This document shows, one piece after another, positions 49,459-57,727 of a DNA stretch of 64,000 nucleotides. The position numbers were made by a program, and so were the translations under genes. The notes beneath the pieces are model-generated. The model saw only the letters and a program-made list of their open reading frames with translations, made no database searches and was not told the origin of the DNA. Source of the DNA: an uncultured Collinsella sp. Lineage in GTDB: Bacteria; Actinomycetota; Coriobacteriia; Coriobacteriales; Coriobacteriaceae. The stretch's first letter is position 1, and each line of letters opens with the position of its first letter. The DNA lies in assembly GCA_900543275.1 (NCBI GenBank), contig UQQL01000001.1:1-64000 (forward strand), read 5' to 3'.

Positions 49459-50382
49459 CTAGCAGGCGGCCATGATGGGGGCAGCGACCTGCTTCTTACG
49501 GGAGAGGACGCCCGGCATCCAGACGCCGTCGTGCTCGTCGGCAATGCCCAGGCCCTTCTGAGCAGCCTCGGTCTCGCCCTCGAGCAGGACCTGCGAGCCC
49601 TCCTCCATGATGTCGGTGATGCACAGGACAATGCCGTCGGCGCCCTTCTCGGCGGCGTAGGCGCGCATGGCCTCGCGGATCTCGTCGATCATGCCGAGTG
49701 CGCGGCTCTTGTCGACGGTCTCGTACTGGCCAATGAGCAGCTTCTTGCCAGCGGGCTCGAACATCTTGATGTCGTTGCCGACCATCTCGGCTGCAGTGAA
49801 GGAGCCGGACGGACGGGTGAGGAAGACCTCCATGCCAAACTTGACCGGGTCGACGCCCACCTGCTCGCCGAGCTTGGCGGCGACGGCGCGGTCGACATCG
49901 GTGGTGGTGGGGCTCTTGAGCATGAGCGTGTCGGTCATCATGGCCGAGAGCAGCAGCTTGGCCTGTACGTCGGAAAGCTCAGCGCCGAGCACGCCGGCGA
50001 GCTTGGTGACGATGGTGCAGCTGGAGCCCCAGGGCAGGCAGATGTAATGCAGCGGGCCGGCGGTCTCGAAGTCGCCGATGCGGTGATGGTCGACGACGCC
50101 AAAGACCGTGGCGTCCTTAAGGCCCGCGACGGACTGGGCGGACTCGTTGTGGTCGGTGAGGACGACAAGCTGACCGGCCTCGACGGACTCAATCACGCGG
50201 GGCTCGGCAATGCCGGCGTCGGCGAGCAGCTTGGCGGACTCTGCCGGAAGCTGACCAAGGGCGCAGGCCTCGTAGGTGTTGCCGGCATACTCAACCTGGT
50301 TGAGCAGCTGGGACAGGACGACGGCGCTCATGATGGCGTCGTTATCGGGGTTCTGGTGACCAAAGACAAGAACGTTTGCCAT
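49459..50382 (-). CDS. ppaC: Manganese-dependent (family II) inorganic pyrophosphatase
   Basis: A 307-residue DHH-family phosphoesterase. It has the metal motifs VFGHQNPDNDAIMSA and GVVDHHRIGDF, and the C-terminal DHHA2 domain ends with VWMPGVLSRKKQVAAPI. It splits pyrophosphate to phosphate, driving biosynthetic reactions. The plain form is present, without CBS or DRTGG inserts. Confidence 0.93.
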   Translation of the reverse strand: MANVLVFGHQNPDNDAIMSAVVLSQLLNQVEYAGNTYEACALGQLPAESAKLLADAGIAEPRVIESVEAGQLVVLTDHNESAQSVAGLKDATVFGVVDHHRIGDFETAGPLHYICLPWGSSCTIVTKLAGVLGAELSDVQAKLLLSAMMTDTLMLKSPTTTDVDRAVAAKLGEQVGVDPVKFGMEVFLTRPSGSFTAAEMVGNDIKMFEPAGKKLLIGQYETVDKSRALGMIDEIREAMRAYAAEKGADGIVLCITDIMEEGSQVLLEGETEAAQKGLGIADEHDGVWMPGVLSRKKQVAAPIMAAC

Positions 50383-50541
50383 GGATATCCTCCACTTGAT
50401 ATGTGTACTTGGACGTAGCTATGGTAGCACGCCGATGCCGAGCCTTATGAGACGGAAGGGTCGCGGCACAATTTGGGGCAAGCGCTGAGGCGAGGTCAGG
50501 GACGAAGCCTGTCCCCCTTTCACCACCTGCCCCCGCACCAG

Positions 50542-51495
50542 CTATTTACCGGCGGCGCGCAGGGCTACGTAAGCGGCACCGATGATGCCGGCGTCGTTGC
50601 CGAGCGAAGCGACCTTAATGGGCGTCTCGCGCGAGGCGGAGAGCGCGTACTGCTTAAAGTGCTCGCGGACCTTGTCGAGGTAGACATCGGCCGAAGCGGA
50701 TGCGCCGCCGCCGATCAGGAACATCTCGGGATCAACCACGTTGGCAATAAGCGCCAGGGCGCGGCCGAGATAGTCGGCCATGGTATCGGCAGCTGCCAGC
50801 GCGAGCTTGTCACCCTCGCGGCAGGCCTGGAACACGTCCTTGGAATCAGAAGGCCCGGTGAGCTCGATGGGCTCGACGCCCGCCTTCTTGCACTCGGCAA
50901 GGTAGTTACTCACCACGCCGGTGGCGCTGGAATACTGCTCCAGATGGCCATGGCCGCCACAGCCGCAGGTGCGCTCCTCAGCCGGGTTCAGGCACATGTG
51001 GCCAATCTCGCCGCCGGCACCCACAACGCCCGACACCACGTCGCCGTTGACGATAACGCCGCCACCCACGCCGGTACCAATGGTGACCATCACCACGTTC
51101 TGTACGCCCTTGGCAGAGCCGAGCCAGGCCTCGCCCATGGCAGCGGCGTTGGCATCGTTCTCGTATTTAACAACCGCGTCGGGGCAGTGCTCCTGAATGG
51201 CGACTCTTAGCTCGGGCAGGTTAATGGCAATGTTGGCCTTGACCTTGGCATCGCCCGATGCCGGAATGGGGCACGGAACGGCCAGGCCAATACCCGCCAC
51301 AAAGGCGCGCGGAATCTGGGCCTTGGCGACCACCTGGTCGATAGCCTCGGTCACCGCGGCAAAGCCCGCGGCGTCAACGATAGGCGGCGTGGGCACGCTG
51401 GCCTTGGCCAGCAGGTTACCGTCCTCGTCGAACAGGCCCTCCTTAACCGAAGTGCCGCCGACGTCGATGCCGATGTAATACTGCTTAGGTTCCAT
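50542..51495 (-). CDS. ROK-family sugar kinase (glucokinase type)
   Basis: A 317-residue ROK kinase. It has the ATP-binding YYIGIDVGGTSVKEG, the sugar-binding YENDANAAAMGEAW, TIGTGVGGGVIVNG and the zinc-coordinating GHMCLNPAEERTCGCGGHG. It lacks a DNA-binding domain, so it is an enzyme rather than a repressor. The ATG at 51495 is preferred over 51561 because the family N-terminus begins there. It probably phosphorylates free glucose released by GH1 enzymes. It lies after the cellobiose-type PTS operon. Confidence 0.88.
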   Translation of the reverse strand: MEPKQYYIGIDVGGTSVKEGLFDEDGNLLAKASVPTPPIVDAAGFAAVTEAIDQVVAKAQIPRAFVAGIGLAVPCPIPASGDAKVKANIAINLPELRVAIQEHCPDAVVKYENDANAAAMGEAWLGSAKGVQNVVMVTIGTGVGGGVIVNGDVVSGVVGAGGEIGHMCLNPAEERTCGCGGHGHLEQYSSATGVVSNYLAECKKAGVEPIELTGPSDSKDVFQACREGDKLALAAADTMADYLGRALALIANVVDPEMFLIGGGASASADVYLDKVREHFKQYALSASRETPIKVASLGNDAGIIGAAYVALRAAGK

Positions 51496-51549
51496 GGGAG
51501 CCCGCCTTTCTCGTTTAAACATTGCCTGTATGGTACCGCTCCCAAGGCA

Positions 51550-51590
51550 AAAACCTGCCAAAAAGGGACAGGTTTGTTTTGGCAGGTTTT
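51550..51590. terminator. Hairpin/terminator upstream of the ROK gene
   Basis: AAAACCTGCCAAAA pairs with TTTTGGCAGGTTTT around a 12-nt loop, with T on either side. Confidence 0.6.
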
Positions 51591-51649
51591 ATCTGGGGAA
51601 GCGCGAATGGTCACTCAATAGATCGCGCAAGACCTTCCCCAAATATAAA

Positions 51650-51678
51650 GGCGCCGGGAGGCGGAGACTCCCGGCGCC
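51650..51678 (-). terminator. Terminator after the cellobiose-type PTS genes
   Basis: GGCGCCGGGAG pairs perfectly with CTCCCGGCGCC around 7 nt, followed on the minus strand by TTTATATTT. Confidence 0.8.
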
Positions 51679-51736
51679 CGTCAAAGGGACTATGTTGTCT
51701 GTCGGACCGCACGGTCCTTCGCGGCGATAACGCTGA

Positions 51737-52069
51737 CTAGGCCTTAAGTGCCTGCAACTGTTTGTGAACCTCGATGAGCTCCGTCGCCATGACGCGCATG
51801 GTCTCGGTACCGGCCATCTGGTCCTCGGCATGCAGCAGAATCAACGGAGCCTCACCGTTACGCTCGCCGTTGGCCTCCTTCTTCAGAAGCCCCATGTGAA
51901 CATCGTGGCCACCGTTATAGGCCTCGTCGCCCTGCTTGATAAGCTCCTCGGCGGCGTCAAAATCGCCCTCCTTGGCCTTTTGCACGGCATTGATGTACAT
52001 GCTCTTGGCGGTGCCAACGTAGCTGATGATCTCGAAGCAGGTCATCTGCAGCTCGTTCATATCCTCCAT
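51737..52069 (-). CDS. celC: PTS lactose/cellobiose-family EIIA component
   Basis: A 110-residue EIIA paralogous to LacF. The active His is in LILLHAEDQMAG, and the start MTCFEIISYVGTAKS is the family signature. It receives phosphate from HPr and passes it to the IIB at 52079. The ATG at 52069 lies 9 bp past the IIB stop. This set uses separate IIA, IIB and IIC proteins, unlike the lac modules. Confidence 0.9.
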   Translation of the reverse strand: MEDMNELQMTCFEIISYVGTAKSMYINAVQKAKEGDFDAAEELIKQGDEAYNGGHDVHMGLLKKEANGERNGEAPLILLHAEDQMAGTETMRVMATELIEVHKQLQALKA

Positions 52070-52078
52070 GTGCTGCAC

Positions 52079-52381
52079 CTAGCCCATCACGCTGACGCAG
52101 TGGTCGATGATGCCGGCGGCGTTCATACGGCCGTAATCGACCATGTTGATGACCTCGACCGGGAAACGGCCGGCGGCCTCCTTCTCAAAATCGCCCTTGG
52201 TGTAGCCAATCTGCGGACCGAGCAGCAGGATATCGCACTCGTCCAGGTGATCGTGGGCCTCGTTCATGGGACGAGCCTCGACCTCGATGTCCAGACCGCG
52301 GCTTGCAACCTCGGCCTGCATCTTCTGGACCAGCAGGCTCGTGGACATGCCGGCGTTGCAGCAAAGCATGATCTTCTTCAT
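52079..52381 (-). CDS. celA: PTS cellobiose-family IIB component
   Basis: A 100-residue IIB. The phosphorylated Cys is in the N-terminal P-loop LCCNAGMSTSLLVQKM (Cys7 or Cys8, with Cys8 fitting the CxAGMSTS pattern), and LLLGPQIGY is a second family motif. It transfers phosphate from EIIA to the sugar entering through the IIC at 52535. Confidence 0.92.
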   Translation of the reverse strand: MKKIMLCCNAGMSTSLLVQKMQAEVASRGLDIEVEARPMNEAHDHLDECDILLLGPQIGYTKGDFEKEAAGRFPVEVINMVDYGRMNAAGIIDHCVSVMG

Positions 52382-52534
52382 GGTTTTCTCCTTATAACTG
52401 CGCGGCGCGCAGACGACAACTGGTTTTATTCCTTGCGGCTATTGTGCCCACCCCCTGCGTCTTTACACAAGGAGAGAGCCGCGGGCATCGGCACCGCGTA
52501 CCGGCGCCCGCAACGGTGAAAGGGAGAACGACGT

Positions 52535-53887
52535 TTAAGCGTTCTGCTCGGCAAGGGCCTCCTGCTTGGCGATGGCCTTCTCGGAGATCCTCATAAAGGG
52601 CAGGTAGACAGCCATGCCGATGACAAGCTCGAGGGCCTGCCACACGCCGGCACGCCAGTCAAAGCCAGTGGCAAGCAGGGCGTTGATAACGGGAGGCATG
52701 GTCCAAGGCACCTGGGCAATGCAGGGGCTAATGATGCCCGCGCAGGTCAGAGCATAGGTGATGCCGATGAACAGGTCGGGAAGAAGCACGAACGGAATCA
52801 TGAGCGGCAGGTTGTACACGACGGGGTAACCGTAGATAACCGGCTCGTTGATGTTGAACAGGCCAGGAACGATAGCCATCTTGGCAACGGTCTTGGAAGC
52901 CTTGTTCTTGGAGAACAGGAAGGTGTCGAGCAGGAGCATGAGGGTGCAGCCCGAACCGCCGATGAGGGCGAAGCTGTTAACGATCTGCATGTTCATGTAG
53001 TGATCGGGCTGGATGGTGCCGCCGGCGGCGAAGGTAGCCATGTTGTCGACGATGAGCATGGTCAGGATCGGCTCGACGGTAGCGCCAGAGATGGTGGACT
53101 GGTGAATACCGACACAGAACAGCAGGTTCGCAAGGGTGTAGATGAGGATGACAGCCCACGGGCCGGCGTTCATGATGCTCTTGAGCGGGTTGGAGATGCA
53201 CGTGGAGATGATGGTGCACAGATCGGTGCCGGCAAACACGGCGAGCAGGGCTGCGGCAACAGCGAAGATAGAGAGGTTGAGCAGCATCGGGATCATGACG
53301 TTAAAGGAGTTGGAGACCGCGGGAGGCACGCCCTCGCCCAGCTTGACCTTAAGCTTCTCGACGCCGGAGATCTTGATGAAGAGCGTGACGGAGAGCAGGG
53401 CGATGATAATAGCCGCGAACAGACCGTTGGTGCCGGTGTTGGCAGTCGAAAGGGCGCCCGTGACCTCGGCAGAGGTGATCTTGTCGGTGAGCAGCGGGCT
53501 CGTGGCGGCAAGCGTGGCGGTGATCTGTTGCGGCATCATGATGACGAAAGCGGAGATTGCGACGACCACGCAGGCAAGCGGGTTATCGAAGCGCTCGTTC
53601 TTAGCGAGGCTGTAGCCAATCAATCCGGCCAGGATAATGGCAGAGACGTTGAGGGTGCCCAGCGTAATTGCCGAACCCCAGGTCTGGAGGTTGGCAAGAC
53701 CCGCCGCATCGAGCGGGAACAGAGGGAACACGACATTGTTAATAAGAACCGCGATACCCGCAAGGATATAGAGCGGCGTGATGGTTGCGAAGGCATCGCG
53801 CAGGGAACGCAGGTGAACCTGGTTTCCCACCTTCGCAGAGACCTCGGCAAATTTGTCGAGGAAGCTCTTTCCGTTTTCACTGGCCAT
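52535..53887 (-). CDS. celB: PTS cellobiose-family IIC permease
   Basis: A 450-residue membrane permease of the lactose/cellobiose IIC family, with about 10 membrane segments. Its FNINEPVIYGYPVVYNLPLMIPF segment carries the NEP substrate-binding motif. It lacks the attached IIB domain of the LacE-type proteins. It shares its operon with celA, celC and probably the GH1 gene upstream (120 bp gap). Confidence 0.92.
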   Translation of the reverse strand: MASENGKSFLDKFAEVSAKVGNQVHLRSLRDAFATITPLYILAGIAVLINNVVFPLFPLDAAGLANLQTWGSAITLGTLNVSAIILAGLIGYSLAKNERFDNPLACVVVAISAFVIMMPQQITATLAATSPLLTDKITSAEVTGALSTANTGTNGLFAAIIIALLSVTLFIKISGVEKLKVKLGEGVPPAVSNSFNVMIPMLLNLSIFAVAAALLAVFAGTDLCTIISTCISNPLKSIMNAGPWAVILIYTLANLLFCVGIHQSTISGATVEPILTMLIVDNMATFAAGGTIQPDHYMNMQIVNSFALIGGSGCTLMLLLDTFLFSKNKASKTVAKMAIVPGLFNINEPVIYGYPVVYNLPLMIPFVLLPDLFIGITYALTCAGIISPCIAQVPWTMPPVINALLATGFDWRAGVWQALELVIGMAVYLPFMRISEKAIAKQEALAEQNA

Positions 53888-54007
53888 GATTGCTCCTAAC
53901 TTTCAAATCCGGCCTTTTCCTATGCGCACGGTGGTCTGTCGCCCTCTGCCACCAGATGTGCCATGTTTTGCGCGCGGCGGCGCGCGGTCTGGACGTTTGC
54001 CCGGTCG

Positions 54008-55411
54008 CTAGTCGACCACGTGGGTCGTTGCGACCTGCTTGAGCCAAGCTGCCGACTTCTTAAGGCGGCGCTTGTAACCGTCCATGAGGTCGACCTCGAC
54101 AAATCCGTAACGGTTCTTAAAGGCATTGGCCCAAGACCAGTTATCGATGACAGCCCAGTAGTGATATCCGCGGCATTTGGCGCCCTCGGCGATTGCCTTG
54201 GCGACCCACTCCAGGTGCTGGCGCACAAAGTCGACGCGGTAGTCGTCCTGGATGGTGCCCTCGGCGTCACGGTTCTTGTATTCGTCCATGATTCCGATGC
54301 CGTTCTCGGACACAAACCACTCAAGATCGGGGTAATTCCTAGCGCAGTCCATGCCAAAGTCGTAGAGACCCTGCGGGTAGATCTCCCAGCCGCGACTCTT
54401 GTTCATAACGGCGTTGGGCCACACGTACTCGTCGGCAAAGTGCGGCAGACCGTACTGGTCGATCTTGCTCGCCGGGGCCTGAACGCGCGTGGGGTGGTAG
54501 TAGTTGCAACCGAGCCAGTCGACAACGCCCTGCTTGAGGATCTCATGGTCGCCGGCACGGAACGGGAGCCTAACGCCGCCCTCGGCCAAGCTGTCGAGCA
54601 CGTCGGCGGGAAGCTCGCCCTTGGTAATAAGGTCGAGCCACCAGCGATTGTTGATACCGCTGGTCATGCGCACGGCCTCGAGGTCCGCCTCGCTGGGGTT
54701 CTCCTTGGTGTAGACCGGGGTAAAGCAGTTGATCATGCCAATCTTGGCATCGGCACGAACGGCGTCCTCGTCATAGGCACGGCGATAGTTGGCCACGGCC
54801 AGCGCGTGCGCCAACGAGATGTGATACTGCACGGTGCGAGCGCGGTTATAGTCATGGAGCTGCGGGAACCACACGCCCTCCTGGTAGCGCTGCTCGGGCT
54901 CGACGATGGGCTCGTTAAAGGTGAACCAGTACTTGATCTCCTGGCCAAACTCGCGGAAGGCAACGTCGGCGTAATGGGCGTAAGCCTCGACGACCTCACG
55001 GCTCTCCCAACCGCCGCGGTCAAAGAGGTGGGTGGGCATGTCAAAGTGGTACAGGTTGACGAACGGCTCCAGGCCGGCCTCGCGAGAGGCACGGAACAGC
55101 TCGTGGTACCACGCGGCGCCCTCCTCATTAAGGTTGCCGTTAGCATCGAGCAGACGACTCCACTGGATGGAGGTACGGTAGGTATCCAGGCCCAAGTCCT
55201 TCAAAATGCGAAGGTCCTCCTGGTACTTGGCCATAAAGTCATTGCCGGCATAAGAACCAACGCGGTTATAGAACGAATCCAGATCCTGGATGGACCAGGT
55301 ATCCCACAGGTTCTCGAGCTTGCCGCCCTGGTTCCACTGACCCTCAGTCTGCGGGCCGGACATAGCGGCGCCAAAGAAGAAGTCACGGGGCAGCTGATAC
55401 TGTGCCATCAA
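54008..55411 (-). CDS. GH1 6-phospho-beta-glucosidase
   Basis: A 467-residue GH1 enzyme. The acid/base Glu is in YWFTFNEPIVEPEQ and the nucleophile in WFVSENGIGIMDE. The C-terminal phosphate-site region reads NWSWANAFKNRYG, which differs from LacG's SWTNGYNKRYG and fits 6-phospho-beta-glucosidases. It probably splits cellobiose-6-P or an aryl-glucoside phosphate brought in by CelABC. It is divergent from the GntR gene at 55713. Confidence 0.9.
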   Translation of the reverse strand: MMAQYQLPRDFFFGAAMSGPQTEGQWNQGGKLENLWDTWSIQDLDSFYNRVGSYAGNDFMAKYQEDLRILKDLGLDTYRTSIQWSRLLDANGNLNEEGAAWYHELFRASREAGLEPFVNLYHFDMPTHLFDRGGWESREVVEAYAHYADVAFREFGQEIKYWFTFNEPIVEPEQRYQEGVWFPQLHDYNRARTVQYHISLAHALAVANYRRAYDEDAVRADAKIGMINCFTPVYTKENPSEADLEAVRMTSGINNRWWLDLITKGELPADVLDSLAEGGVRLPFRAGDHEILKQGVVDWLGCNYYHPTRVQAPASKIDQYGLPHFADEYVWPNAVMNKSRGWEIYPQGLYDFGMDCARNYPDLEWFVSENGIGIMDEYKNRDAEGTIQDDYRVDFVRQHLEWVAKAIAEGAKCRGYHYWAVIDNWSWANAFKNRYGFVEVDLMDGYKRRLKKSAAWLKQVATTHVVD

Positions 55412-55595
55412 AGTCCTCGCTTTCGTGTTCTAGAGCTTCCGGTTGGAGACGGGTTTGCCTTGGCAGGTTATCCGGCGCGGGCGCGCACCTGATATCTGGA
55501 TATTCAGCCCGCCAAAACAAAGCCGCCCCCAAACGGTCGGGCCTGCCGTGCGGCATGGTTCCGTTTGTTGGCTACAACTATAGCGCTCTAATTTA

Positions 55596-55683
55596 ATAAG
55601 TAAAGCGTCTTTTTCTTTTTTCTTTCTCGAACTTCTTTTATAAAAGTAATATGGGTGCCTCGTTGCGGGTTATACTTACTTAT
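55596..55683. promoter_or_regulatory. Divergent promoter region with inverted ATAAGTAA half-sites
   Basis: Within the 300-bp gap between GH1 and GntR, ATAAGTAAA (55596) and TTACTTAT (55676) face each other, and ATACTTACTTAT overlaps AT-rich promoter-like sequence. These are possible operators for the adjacent GntR regulator, but the evidence is weak. Confidence 0.35.
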
Positions 55684-55712
55684 GTATTGATATATGTCGG
55701 AAAGGAGGTTCC

Positions 55713-56432
55713 ATGATTCCCAAATACGAGGCGATAGCTGCGGATATTCGTCGAAGCATCGAAGACGGCGCTCTTAAGCCGGGCGACAAGCTGCCCACCG
55801 TCGTTGAGTTCTGCGAGCTCTATAGCGTTTCCAAGATCACCGTCAAACGAGCGATTGAGCAGATTACTGAGGAAGGCCTCATTACCAGCCGACGCGGATC
55901 GGGCACCTACGTCAAGGACACGGCGGGACTTCCCAGCAAGGCGTTTTTCCAGGGCAAGAACGACCGTGCCCAGGGCTTTTCGTATGAGCACCGCGGGGAG
56001 AAGGTGACCTCGGTGGTCTACGATTTCTCGATTGTCAATCCACCGGCGGACGTCGCTGCCCAGCTGGGAATTGCCGAGGATGACTTTGCCTACCACATCG
56101 TGCGCGTGCGCCAGGTTGACGAGAAGCCCATCGTTATCGAGTACACCTACATGCCCCTCGAGCTGATTCCGGGCCTTAAAAAGAAGGACCTGTACGGATC
56201 GGTCTACAGCTTCATCCGCAAGCAATGCGGGCTGAAGATTTCGAGCTTCCACCGCACCATTCGCGCCGTAGCGGCAACCGAGGAAGAGGCTGAGCGCCTG
56301 GACACCAAACCCGGCTCTCCCCTGCTCGAGCTCAACCAGATTGGCTTTTTGGATAGCGGCACCGCCTTTGAGCATTCGATCTCGCGCAACGTTGGTGACC
56401 GCTTTGAGCTGCACAACGTAACGTTGGCATAG
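55713..56432 (+). CDS. GntR-family (HutC type) transcriptional regulator
   Basis: A 239-residue regulator: N-terminal winged HTH (about residues 5-72, LPTVVEFCELYSVSKITVKRAI and SRRGSGTYV) and a C-terminal UTRA sugar-sensing domain (about 90-235). The ATG at 55713 follows AAAGGAGG. Being divergent from the GH1/cel operon, it probably controls it in response to a phosphorylated beta-glucoside. manA follows 75 bp later on the same strand. Confidence 0.9.
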   Translation: MIPKYEAIAADIRRSIEDGALKPGDKLPTVVEFCELYSVSKITVKRAIEQITEEGLITSRRGSGTYVKDTAGLPSKAFFQGKNDRAQGFSYEHRGEKVTSVVYDFSIVNPPADVAAQLGIAEDDFAYHIVRVRQVDEKPIVIEYTYMPLELIPGLKKKDLYGSVYSFIRKQCGLKISSFHRTIRAVAATEEEAERLDTKPGSPLLELNQIGFLDSGTAFEHSISRNVGDRFELHNVTLA

Positions 56433-56507
56433 GTTTTTGTAGTCATGCGGGCGCTCGTTACGGCTCGTTTAGAGTGGGCGGCCGCGCAACACCATGGGGG
56501 TATGAAC

Positions 56508-57440
56508 ATGTCCGATTTGATTAAACTGACGCCGATCTTTCACGAGAAGATCTGGGGCGGCCGCCAGCTCGAAACCGTATTTGGTTATGACATTCCCGAG
56601 GGTCCCATCGGTGAGTGCTGGGCCATCTCGGCACACCCCAACGGCGACTGCCAGATCGCTGAGGGCCCGTACGCCGGTCACGCGCTGTCATGGCTGTGGG
56701 CCGAGCACCGCGAGCTCTTTGGCAACTGCGAGGGCAAGGAGTTCCCGCTGCTCATTAAGATTCTGGACGCCAAGGACGACCTTTCGATCCAGATCCATCC
56801 CAACGACGAGTACGCCGCCGAGCACGAGAACGGCAGCCTGGGCAAAACCGAGTGCTGGTATGTGCTGGACTGCGAGCCCGGCGCCACAATCATCGTCGGC
56901 CAGCGCGCCAAGGACCGCGCCGAGGCTGCACAGATGATCGAAGACGGCCGCTGGGACGACATGCTCAACGTGCTGCCGATCCACAAGGGCGACTTTTTCC
57001 AGATTGATTCCGGTACCGTCCACGCCATCAAGACCGGCACGCTCATTTTGGAGACGCAGCAGTCGAGCGACGTGACGTATCGCCTGTACGACTACGACCG
57101 TCCCGGCACCGACGGCAAACTGCGTCCCCTGCACATTGAGCAGAGTCTCGACTGCATCGACTTTGATTCTCAGGCCCCGACCGACGGCACCGTGACCGCG
57201 CCCGAAGTCGACGGCGTGACCGAACTCGAGTCCAACCCCTGCTACACCGTCGATCGCGTGCGTGTTGACGGCAGCAAGACCCTCGACCAGCGCTGGCCAT
57301 TCATGTGCCTGTCGGTCATCGACGGCGAAGGCACCGTCTGCGGCGACCCCGTCCACAAGGGAAGCCACCTGCTGGCCCCCAGCACCGTGAAGTCCATTGA
57401 CCTCGAGGGCAAAATGGAGCTGATCATCTCGCACCTGTAG
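56508..57440 (+). CDS. manA: Mannose-6-phosphate isomerase (class I, short form)
   Basis: A 310-residue cupin metalloenzyme converting mannose-6-P to fructose-6-P. Zinc-site motifs are IQIHPNDEYA and the His in DSGTVHAIKTG; GKTECWYVLD is also typical. The ATG at 56508 has GGGGG 8 nt upstream; earlier in-frame starts lack one. It follows the GntR gene by 75 bp, probably cotranscribed. Confidence 0.92.
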   Translation: MSDLIKLTPIFHEKIWGGRQLETVFGYDIPEGPIGECWAISAHPNGDCQIAEGPYAGHALSWLWAEHRELFGNCEGKEFPLLIKILDAKDDLSIQIHPNDEYAAEHENGSLGKTECWYVLDCEPGATIIVGQRAKDRAEAAQMIEDGRWDDMLNVLPIHKGDFFQIDSGTVHAIKTGTLILETQQSSDVTYRLYDYDRPGTDGKLRPLHIEQSLDCIDFDSQAPTDGTVTAPEVDGVTELESNPCYTVDRVRVDGSKTLDQRWPFMCLSVIDGEGTVCGDPVHKGSHLLAPSTVKSIDLEGKMELIISHL

Positions 57441-57466
57441 GTCGCACCAACAACCCAAACGCAACA

Positions 57467-57500
57467 AGGGGCTCCCCCGCCCATCAACGGGGGAGCCCCT
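57467..57500 (+). terminator. Terminator after manA
   Basis: AGGGGCTCCCCCG pairs perfectly with CGGGGGAGCCCCT around 8 nt. There is little T afterwards. Confidence 0.7.
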
Positions 57501-57598
57501 ACTCGTATCTATATATCAGCCCACCCGGCTCTCCAGATCAAAAAGCGGACGAGCAAAGCGACGTTCGTAAGCTGCAGGCCAAAACGCCACAAGGAAGA

Positions 57599-57713
57599 GG
57601 GCGCGCCGGGGGCTTTGGTCGATCGCGAGTTCCGCACGAGCCGGAGAGCACTTAATGTGCTCTCCGTGCGAGCAGGACTGTCCGAGCAGGCGACCAAAGC
57701 CCCCGGCGCGCCC
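57599..57713. repeat. Nested long hairpin between manA and uvrD
   Basis: A perfect 23-bp outer stem (57599-57621 with 57691-57713, containing GCGCGCCGGGGGC) encloses a second dyad (CGCACG with CGTGCG) and an inner hairpin (GGAGAGCAC with GTGCTCTCC). It lies between convergent genes. Confidence 0.8.
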
Positions 57714-57727
57714 GGTCAACCTCGCAG

